From NCBI GenBank assembly GCA_963924555.1, contig OZ004582.1, positions 9,085,927 to 9,149,926 on the forward strand: a stretch of DNA of 64,000 nt, read 5' to 3'. Origin of the DNA: Crambe crambe (Eukaryota; Porifera; Demospongiae; Poecilosclerida; Crambeidae). Below the pieces are notes generated by a model. The model was given only the letters and a program-made list of their open reading frames with translations, did not search any database and was not told the DNA's origin. The stretch's first letter is position 1. Every line of letters starts with the position of its first letter. Position numbers and translations under genes: made by a program. This document shows positions 41,762-51,700 of this stretch, piece after piece.

Positions 41762-43304
41762 AACTATTGGCAACTGCATCAGTTATGATAATATAAGTGA
41801 TGTGATTTATACAGGAGATCGTCCTTATATTTTTAAGTTTAACTCACACATGTATCGAAAGCAACGGGGAAAAAATCTATTTTAATGTGACCTCCTGCTC
41901 TCAACTGAATGAAGTGATGTGTGGTCAACTCAACAGAGAAGGACTCTTGTGCAGCAAGTGCAAGGCAGGATATGGTCTGGACCTTTACTCCAGATCTTCC
42001 AGTTGTGTGCCATGCAGTGGATATTCTCATTGGAAATGGATTCTCTATTTCGTTCTACTACTCACTCCTCTGACGATATTCTTCCTCATAGTTATCATTT
42101 TCAATGTGCGTGCCACCTCACCACCCTTCACTGCCTTTGTGCTCTTCTGTCAACTCTTCACCAATATGCATAGAATGAATCCAAGTCCCTATAACCGAAT
42201 ATAGCTACATTGAAAACTACATTAGTCCATATGTGTATAAACCAGTGTTCACAGTTATTGATGTCTGGAGTCTGGACTTCTTCAGATGCATTCCAATATG
42301 TGTAAGCAGTAATCTTTCAAACATCTGCTCAAACTCATTCCACCTTTCTATCTTCTCATTTTGATAGTCTTAATATATATGCTGATTGAACTACATGCTA
42401 GAAATGTGTATGTGATTGTCCAACTGTGGAAGCCTTTCAACAAATGTGTGGCTGATCTTATGACCCCAAGGCATCCATCTTTAATGCATTTGCAACTTTT
42501 CTACTTCTGTCCTAATCTAGTGTCTTAGTTATTGGGTTTCACTCCACGTTCTATGTAAAAATATACACTTCTTCACCTCCTGCCTTTTACAGACTGTATT
42601 ATGATCCCAACAAGCCTATCGCAAGTAAATTACCACATTTTATACCTGTTATAATCCTATTGGCAATTCTTACAGTATCTCCTACACTCATTCTAATCTC
42701 ATACCCTATCAAACGCATTCGGAAGATTTTTTTCCTACTCTGTTGCAAGGACATCTGTTGCCTGAAGTCCTTTGTGGATGCCTTCCAGGGTCACTATAAA
42801 GATGGGACCAATGGAACACGTGACTACAGGGCCTTAGCGAGCTTTCAGTTCATCATCAGGGCTGTATTAGTTTATAATCATTGGAAGGACAATGAAACTT
42901 ACATGCTTCCAATAGTACACGTCTCAGGGATAATATTATAGTTTTGATATGTCTATCTGTTGGCCATTTGATCATTCAACCCTACAAGAAGAAATACATG
43001 AACACTATTGAAGGTCTTTTATACAGCATTGCTGCTATATTACTAATGTTACTTGGAGGGTTCAAATTTTGGCAAGACGCTCCTCACTATGCCTTAATGT
43101 AGTGTTTATATTACTTCCCTCATTGATTATCATGGCCATATTTGCTGAAAGACTGACAAACATGATGTCACGATCCAAATCTTCGAGTAAAGTTTGAAGA
43201 ACCGTTTGTTCAAGAAGAAAGAAAGTGCTGATGCTCCGATAGCAATTGAAGAGAACCTTCCACAAAGATTGACTTCTCCTAATGAATATACACCACTTAG
43301 TTAA
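41762..43304 (+). pseudogene. Array gene, 5'-truncated pseudogene, unit 2
   Basis: Counterpart of 24842-26361 with the same 5' truncation, G-run frameshift, stop after YNRI and TCCTAATC stop. It retains two stretches lost in unit 1: TGATTGAACTACATGCTAG (near 42382) and the KKKY codons near 42985. It has lost TCTGATACTAG near 43100. The two copies have therefore decayed further and separately since duplication, as expected without selection. Confidence 0.92.
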
Positions 43305-43817
43305 AGACTAAAACTGATTTTATAGCTATGTAGCTAGCTAAAGTGAGAACCACTTGTAGATATTTAATTATAGGTTTTATTAAAACAAGGTCAAAAAAAT
43401 TTTTTTTTATCTGTTAGCTAGCATTCAAATTCATAGCTGCTAGATAACTTAGCTAACTGCTATAGGAAATATTAATTTGTTAATCAAAAAACTGTCTGTA
43501 TAGAATCCTAATACTATAGGCATAGCTAATTTTCTAGCTATGTTATTCAGTTAACTGAAGCTGTAGCTATAATAACTCTATAGGAGCATACTTTTTTTTT
43601 TTTAATGTTTTTTTTTTCAACTAGTGATGGTGTAGCTAGCAAGCTGGCATGCACTTCAAACAAGATGAAGTTGAAAATCCATTAGATCAGTTTTCGACGT
43701 ACTAAGAATAAAAACATAGCCACCTACGTCTACGCACACTCAATTTGCACAGTAGGTTATAAAAATGAAGAGAACATTTGGTTGCTAGCTAGCTACTCTA
43801 AGTTCATCCTTGGAATC
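43305..43817 (+). promoter_or_regulatory. Spacer with TCCATTAG/TATA promoter
   Basis: Counterpart of 26362-26868, with TATAAAA at 43758-43764, 53 bp before the ATG. Confidence 0.65.
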
Positions 43818-45536
43818 ATGATCAACATTCTGATTCTTTCCTCAACTCTTATGTTTGTTACAGCAATGAAAGTTGGTGAAAACTTTACCAACGCAGGTGA
43901 AGATTCAAATGGAGCAAACCAGTTGAAATGTTACAATGTATCAATCACTATTGGCAACTGCATCAGTTATGATAGTACACGTGATGTGATGTATACAGGA
44001 TATTGTCCTTATATCTTTAAGTTTAACTCATACATGTATCAAAAACAACAGGAAAAAATCTATTTTAATGTGACCTGCTGCTCTCAACTGAATGAAGTGA
44101 TGTGTGGTCAACTCAACAGAGAAGGACTCTTGTGCAGTAAGTGCAAGGCAGGATATGGTCTAGACCTTTACTCCAGGTCTTCCAGTTGTGTGCCATGCAA
44201 TGGATACTCTCATTGGAAATGGATTCTCTATTTCGTTCTACTACTCACTCCTTTGACGATATTCTTCCTCATAGTCATCATTTTCAACGTGCGTGCCACC
44301 TCGCCACCCTTCACTGCCTTCGTATTATTTTGTCAAATCTTCACCAATATGCATAGAATGAATCCAAGTCCCTATAACCAAATATACATTGAAAACTACA
44401 TTAGTCCATATGTGTATAAACCAGTGTTCACAGTTATTGATGTCTGGAGTCTGGACTTCTTCAGAAACCAGCTAGTCCGTCCAATATGTGTGAGCAATAA
44501 TCTTTCAAACATCCAGGTTTTGATAATAGAGCTTATCCCTCCTGTTTATATCTTCATCTTGATAGTCTTAACCTACATGCTGATTGAACTACATGCTAGA
44601 AATGTGCATATGATTGTCCAACTGTGGAAGCCTTTAAACAAGTGTGTGGCTAAGCTGAGACGAACTTATGACCCCAAAGCATCCATCTTTAATGCATTTG
44701 CGACTTTTCTACTTCTGTCGTATTCAAGTGTCCTAGTTGTTGGATTTCATTCCACGTTCAATGTAAAAATATACACTTCTTCACCTCCTACCATTTACAG
44801 ACTGTATTATGATCCCAACAAACCCATCTCAAGCAAATTACCACATTTTATACCTGTTATAATCCTATTGGCAATTCTTACAGTATCTCCTATACTCATT
44901 CTAATCTTATACCCTATCAAACGCATTCGGAAGATTTTTTTCCTACTCTGTTGCAAGGACATCCGTTGCCTGAAGTCCTTTGTGGATGCCTTCCAGGGTC
45001 ACTATAAAGATGGGACCAATGGAACACATGACTACAGGGCCATGGCAAGCTTTCAGTTCATCATCAGGGCTGTATTAGTTTATAATCATTGGAAGGACGA
45101 TGATACTTACATGCTTCCAATAGTAACACGTCTCAGGGATAACATTATAGTTTTGATATGCCTATCCGTTGGCTATTTGATCATTCAACCCTACAAAAAG
45201 AAATACATGAACACTATAGAAGGTCTTTTATACAGCATTGCTGCTATATTACTAATGCTACTTGGAGGGTTCAAATTTCGGCAAGATGCTCCTCACTATG
45301 CCTTAATGTATCTGATACTAGTGTTTATATTACTTCCCTCATTGATTATCATGGCCATATTTGCTAAAAGACTGACGAACACGATGTCACGATCCAAATC
45401 TTTGAGTAATATTCATAGAAATTTGAAGAACTGTCTGTTCAAGAAGAAAGGAAGTGCTGATGCTCCTGTAATGATACAAGAAAGTCTTCCACACAGATTG
45501 ACTTGTCCTAATGAGTATACAGCACTTTTACAGTGA
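43818..45536 (+). CDS. Array multi-pass membrane protein, 572 aa (type 5, unit 2)
   Basis: Duplicate of 26869-28584 and the last array gene. The ATG at 43818 aligns with 26869; the frame is open 12 codons upstream without an ATG. Changes include MYRKQQ to MYQKQQ, YNRIY to YNQIY, PIKHI to PIKRI, GTRDYR to GTHDYR (a site otherwise invariant in the family) and LSKKKG to LFKKKG. The stop TAG became CAG, adding one residue (TALLQ) before TGA. The region downstream of 45174 is the third copy of the repeated 3' third. Confidence 0.9.
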   Translation: MINILILSSTLMFVTAMKVGENFTNAGEDSNGANQLKCYNVSITIGNCISYDSTRDVMYTGYCPYIFKFNSYMYQKQQEKIYFNVTCCSQLNEVMCGQLNREGLLCSKCKAGYGLDLYSRSSSCVPCNGYSHWKWILYFVLLLTPLTIFFLIVIIFNVRATSPPFTAFVLFCQIFTNMHRMNPSPYNQIYIENYISPYVYKPVFTVIDVWSLDFFRNQLVRPICVSNNLSNIQVLIIELIPPVYIFILIVLTYMLIELHARNVHMIVQLWKPLNKCVAKLRRTYDPKASIFNAFATFLLLSYSSVLVVGFHSTFNVKIYTSSPPTIYRLYYDPNKPISSKLPHFIPVIILLAILTVSPILILILYPIKRIRKIFFLLCCKDIRCLKSFVDAFQGHYKDGTNGTHDYRAMASFQFIIRAVLVYNHWKDDDTYMLPIVTRLRDNIIVLICLSVGYLIIQPYKKKYMNTIEGLLYSIAAILLMLLGGFKFRQDAPHYALMYLILVFILLPSLIIMAIFAKRLTNTMSRSKSLSNIHRNLKNCLFKKKGSADAPVMIQESLPHRLTCPNEYTALLQ

Positions 45537-45731
45537 AACTGTTTTGCTGACATAGGTAGATCTAGCTAGTCATCATCTTCCAATTATACACTATTATACT
45601 TAATTAAGGCAGCCCCACCCACCCACATGCTCATAATTAGCTCCGCCCACCTTTCATGTTACTATGGACACAGTTGCTCGAAGTGTCATGATCAAAAGAC
45701 GATCGATGGCTTCAGGTTGCGCAGAGAGATA
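45537..45731 (+). promoter_or_regulatory. End of duplicated DNA and 5' region of carboxypeptidase gene
   Basis: Duplicated sequence ends near 45608 (TTAATTAAG). CCCACCCACCCAC and CTCCGCCCAC (GC-box-like) follow, then a small upstream ORF. Confidence 0.5.
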
Positions 45732-45732
45732 A
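45664..45732 (+). other. Upstream ORF (22 codons) overlapping the carboxypeptidase start
   Basis: It runs from ATG at 45664 to TAA at 45730-45732. Its stop overlaps the proposed main ATG (45732) as TAATG, an arrangement known to permit termination-reinitiation. It depends on the proposed first exon being correct. Confidence 0.45.
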
Positions 45733-48700
45733 TGGATGAACAGAGCAGGCTCAGCTGCCTGAGCAGAGAACTATCGCTATCTCCGGTATTCAAAGCGCAC
45801 ACGATACTTTTGTTCTTATTAATGCTCACCATTTTTATTTTAGAATACAGAACGCCCAGAAGAATATATAAAGCGAACTCTTCAGGCGCATGGTTTCTTC
45901 CAGCATATTCAAAGAAATGGTAAGAGTTGTGCTGGAAAAATTCAATTACCTAGCTAGCTAGCTTGCTTACTGAACTTCATCTCCACTTGCAGTACTTGTT
46001 GCAGAAAAGTCTGCATCTCCAAAACAGAAGGAAAAAGGTAGTAAGTATGTTTCCCCCATTAGCTAATCCGTGGAATCTCCCATCCACATCATGTACACTT
46101 GGAGCTAATGCAACATCAAAAATTGGATGAAACAGTGTTCCAATGCATTGCATAATGCAATAACCACTCTAACGATTGGTATTATGCTAATAGGTGGTAT
46201 AACAGAAGAAGATAAGAAGCGTACCACTCAGCTCGTCTCCCTTTACAAGGAGGGAAAAGAAATCCACAAACTGAAGGAGCCGCGAAACCTCTTTTCTAGA
46301 TCTCATCTCAAGGATCCTGCAGAATCTAAGAGCAAATTTCTCCCTTTTTGGTAAGTGCACAACCCAAAGAGGCAATATTGATCTGTATTTATTTTTATGA
46401 TGATAGCTATAATTTTTGTATTTAATACATCAGAGAACAATTTCTAATCAGTGTACACATAGATCTTGGGTGAAAGAAAGATATCTTTTAAATCAGGACA
46501 CATAATTTTTTTTCTTGTTTCAATGCACTAAAAAGTTCCAGCGAAGTTGAACTTATAGCTACAATGACATGCATACATACAGTTATATTGTACATAATAC
46601 TTATAACCATGATTGTAGGCCAGTTGATGTGGCTTGTCTCCCTCGCCGTCCAAAGTTCACAGGCAGTGCTCCAGAACACCCTGAGCCATTCTATAGCTCA
46701 GAGCACGAAGTTGTGTCTCCCAAGATACGCAGTGGAGAAAAGGGATGTACAATCGTCTACGTGAACCCCAGAGGACCTGAGAAATATGTAAGCTAAATGC
46801 AATTATTGCTGCAAGGATCTGAATGCGGCCCCACTGTACTTAAATACAGTACACAGTGAGACCTCTGAGAGAGGTTATCCTCTTTTGGAGGTTATTTTAT
46901 ATATTGTCCTTTGTTGAGAGGTTTGTCCTCTTTCAGAGTGTCCTTTATCAGATGTTCCACTGTAATGTACAATTCTACTATACATACTCAATCATTAAAT
47001 ATTTCTCTGCAGTTCACAGCTGCACGTGCTGGCCCCAGTACAAATATCCTTGGGACACCACGCAGATCCTCTGAGGACATCACCCTTGTCTTCGAGTCTC
47101 GCTTTGAGAGTGGCAATTTATCTAAGGCAGTCCAAGTGTAAGTTATTTCGTATTTAGCTTATTGTTTTTTGTTTATTTGTTTGTTTGTTTGTTTATTTGT
47201 TTGTTTGTACAGAGGGAAGTGGGATTATGAGCTCTATCTGTCCTTTGACCTTTATACCAACAAGCACACTCAGTGGTTCTACTTCAGTGTCAGAAACATG
47301 AGAAAGGGACAAACCTATCGATTCACCATCGTAAACCTCTATAAGGTGTGTGTGTGACACTTGATGGTTTAGCTCTCCTTAACCTGTAGCCATGAAATGA
47401 CATTGTAGAACACATTATGGCAATTTCAATGCAGTTGGTCTGTATGGTTATTTCTGAATTAAGTCTTAATGTGTATTAATCCACCCCTATTTATAATCAG
47501 GACACTTTAGGTATGCATTAATTCAGGATATCTCTCACATCCAAAATGAATTTGTACCCTTTGTAGGCTGGTAGTTTGTACAATGAGGGGATGCAGCCAG
47601 TGATGTATTCCTCGACGGACGCCAGACTCCATGGAGTGGGATGGAGGAGAAAAGGGCACAACATTAAGTACTTCAAGACACCACTAAGAAGGTATTCCGC
47701 CATATATATATACATGTAGCTATGTTTGACAGCACCGCTGCTATTAGAGTTATGTATAAAGAGCTACATAAAGTATGAAGAAATCAATGCATGTGATATC
47801 TGATTCCTTCCTGGAACTATCACATTTGGAACCATTTGTTCTATGATCACAATGCAGATTGGACACAAAAGCAGAGACCTTCTATTTTGGGCTGACCTGG
47901 TCATACACCTTTGAGTATGAGAACGACATATGCTACTTTGCTCATTGTTATCCTTACACCTATTCCGATCTGCAGGTAAATAAAGAGTGTGTATTATTAT
48001 GTGCATGTAGAATGTGCATACATACCATTTACATGGCATTTACATGACTGACTTTTATATGGCATTTACATGACTTTTACATGGCACTTTTACATTATGT
48101 TTACATGACTTTTACATGGCATTTACATGACTTTTACATGGCACTTTTACATTGTATTTACATGACTTTTACATGGCACTTTTACATTGTATTTACATGA
48201 CTTTTACATTGTATGTACTTACATGTCATTTACATGATTTATGTGACTGCATTTGCATGTTCATAATCAGTGAAGCCTGTCCATACAGTCACTTCTAATA
48301 AGACCACCTATTTCATAGGATTATCTCAACAAAATCCTCCAACACCCAACAAAATCAAAATACTGCAAGCAGAGGATCCTGTGCCACACCCTTGCTGGTA
48401 ATCCTGTCCCCCTACTCACTATCACCTCCCCCATAAAGTCCCCTGAAGAGACCGCTGCCAAGCGAGGTGTGGTGGTAACAAGCAGGGTTCACCCCGGAGA
48501 GACCAATGGTTCTTGGATGATGAAAGGACTGCTGGATTTCCTCACTGGGGACTCACCTGATGCAATGGTACAATCACTATCAAATAGAAAGGGAATTTCT
48601 CAATGTCATGCTACATGTAGTTGAACCTCCAATAAAGGACATTCTGAAAGAGGACAAACCTCTCAACAAAGGACAATCTAAAAGTACCTTTGTATATACA

Positions 48701-51700
48701 CTCTATACAAAATAACCTCCAAAAGAGAACAAACTCTCTAGCTACGAAGGACACAAGGCTGCCGGCGTCCCAAGTGTGTCCATTATTTGGAGGTTCCACT
48801 GTATTTCCAGACCGGAGATCTAAGCATGAAATTTTGGTCAGCAATTTCCATGAAACTCTAACACTCAATTGGTCAGAAGTCGGAAATAGTAACATCTTTT
48901 TTTTTTCCCAGACACTGAGGGATAGTTTCGTGTTTAAAGTAGTGCCTATGATGAACCCGGACGGCGTGATCGTTGGCAACTACCGCTGCTCTCTGGCCGG
49001 CAGGGACCTCAACAGAAACTACAGGACAAAGCATAAGGATGCTTACCCCACAGTTTGGCACACAAAGGCCATGATGAAAAGGTCTTTTAATTACTGAGTG
49101 GAACCTGTCTATGCTTACATGGCCATTTAAAAAAGCCGATTTTTCTAGAAGGTTATATCTGTATAATAATGGTTAGACAATCTCTACACCTCTAAAGATC
49201 ATTCATGACTGTAAAGTAATGTAACATCTACATACAAGGACACCTATAGACCAAAAACAGGAGATTAAATAGACATGGCAGAGAACTTTAATAATAGAGA
49301 TATGATTTGATTTCACACAAGCACAGACATATGCTGTAGAGTGATTGCAATGCATCTTTACCATTCCAACGGCAGCCATTTTGGTCCACAATTAGTATTA
49401 CGTATGCTCTATGGAGATTGTGGCTGCCATTGGCATGTTAAAAAGATGCATGCAAAAATTAGACATTGAGTTCTATTCTAAATACTATATCCTGCAGGAT
49501 GTTGAGTGAACGTGATGTAGTACTGTACTGTGACTTGCATGGACACAGTCGCAAGCAAAACGTGTTCATTTACGGATGCGATAGCATGGACGACGAGAGA
49601 ACGAGACTGAAATCCAGGGTCTTCCCCCTTATGCTCAGCAAGAATGCACCATCTATGTTTTCCAATAAGAGCTCAAGGTTTGGCGTTCATAAGAGCAAGG
49701 TATTTATAATCACGATGTGCATCTACTGTATGTACTAAGAATTAATTAAGAGTACTAATTAGAGGAACATCCTCATCTGCATTGCAATGAGGCACGTTAT
49801 ATAATTTATTTTACAGTAAAATTAAACCTGATAGGGCCACCTCTCTATTAAGGCCCATAATAATTATTAGTATAAAATAGGTCTCATATAGACTGCACTT
49901 AAATCTGGCCATGCATAAAAGTGAAACCTGTAACCATATATTATAAACCTATCACTTGGTAGGAGAGTACGGGTCGAGTTGTGATGTGGAGAGAGATGGG
50001 CATCACCAATAGCTACACAATGGAGGCCACCTTCTGTGGGTCCCTCCTGGGGAAGATGTCCCGATATCAGTTCCGCTCCACGGACCTTGAGAAGATGGGT
50101 TACTACTTGTGCGATACTTTACTGGATTACTGCGATCCTGACCAAACCAAGGTATGCAAAATTTCCCAGGGAAGAAGGGGTGAGGTTTTGAAAGAACCAT
50201 CTTGTTTTCCAGGTATGTGGTATTATGATGTGTACTGCAAATCCATAGGTCAAACACATTCTCAAGCAGTTAGAGGATGATTATCGTGCTTCGGTGTTGT
50301 CCCATCTCGCCAGCTTGGGGCAGAACATTCCACCTGGGGTGGACCCGCTGGACATAAAACTCCCTGACAAGGTTGAACTGGAGAGTAGTGATGCAGGTAT
50401 ATAATTCTGAATAATGAACACACTTGGGAGCCAGACTCTTGTCCTTTGTAGAGAGGTCTGTTGTTTTGTATAGAGTGTGCAGATTGTCCTTCCTTTGTGG
50501 AGAGGTTTGTCTTCTTTCAGAGCTTATTTTATATAGAGTGTATTATATTATACAATACAAAGATTATCCTTTGTTAAGAGGTTTGTTCTCTTTTTGAGTG
50601 TCTGGTTCCACAGTGTATACACTAAGCTCACTCTTCTGCTCTATTTTCTACCGTAGGGAGTGATAGCTCTGAATCTGATGGCCCTCCAGTCCACTTCCTT
50701 GTCAAAAAGAAGAAAAAGAAAAAACTGAGGTCACGACGAGAGAGAAACAAGAAACGAAAAGCCATCATGAAAATGTCCCACTCCACCACCACCACGACCA
50801 ACAAACCAACGATCCTCCCTTCTAGTCACGCCCCCATCAATCAAGCCCCTCCCATACAACCCTCGGGTTCTATCCCTTCGTTGAACAGGAAGACAGATGG
50901 TAATGAGAGTGGTAGTTTACTTGGTGGCATGGGAGAGTACCCTAAGAATGGAGGGATACCTATGTTTATTCAGGAGAGGATTGAAGAGAGACAGAAGAGG
51001 AAGAATGAGTCTGCGGATGAGGTATGTAATCAGTTCTCTAATTGGACTACATATGGAAATGGTTTAGTACAGTTTCAGTGGCTTATACCTTTATATGGTA
51101 TAACTTTATGCTGGGGTTCTGTACAGAAGGCTATACCATTGGGGAGGACCCTGTGTAATGATTATAATTATAATGCTGGGAAAACTACAGGTTCTATTCC
51201 ATTGGGGAGGACCCTGTGTAATGATTATAATTATAATGCTGGGAAAACTACAGGTTCTATTCCATTGGGGAGGACCCTGTGTAATGATTATAATTATAAT
51301 GCTGGGAAAACTACAGGTTCTGTTCCATTGGGGAGGACCCTGTGTAATGATTATAATGATTAAGCTGGGCAAACTACAGGTTCTATGCAGAAGGCGGGGA
51401 GGACCCTATGTAACAGTTTCTGTGCAGATGGATATAGGGGGAGAACCCTGTTTAATTAATTATAATTGAGCTGGACTTCTGTTGAACCACAGGTTGACAC
51501 ATGTTCTATGCAGATGGACCATGTCGATGCCATAGCCCGGGAGTTTCTCAAACAGGGCTTTCCTCCGCCCCTCACCGATGGGGACCCTCGATCCTCCTCC
51601 TCCCACCTCTCACGGAATTTGGACTGTCCAATCAACATCACCCCCATGTCGCTCTGTGAGAGTGGGCGTGGCACCAGGGTGCAGAGTAGGGTCTCAAGCA

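Larger units (their letters stand above)
28225..45173 (+). repeat. Tandem duplication unit 2 (about 16.95 kb)
   Basis: Direct repeat of 11245-28224. The 3' third of the 26869-type gene therefore occurs three times: 11245-11604, 28225-28584 and 45174-45536. Downstream similarity continues to about 45608, after which single-copy DNA begins. Confidence 0.92.

Noticed and set aside
51106..51372. Antisense ORF with repeated [12 protein letters not shown] units
   Set aside because: Product of the 63-bp tandem repeat. Its period is a multiple of three, so it leaves all frames open.
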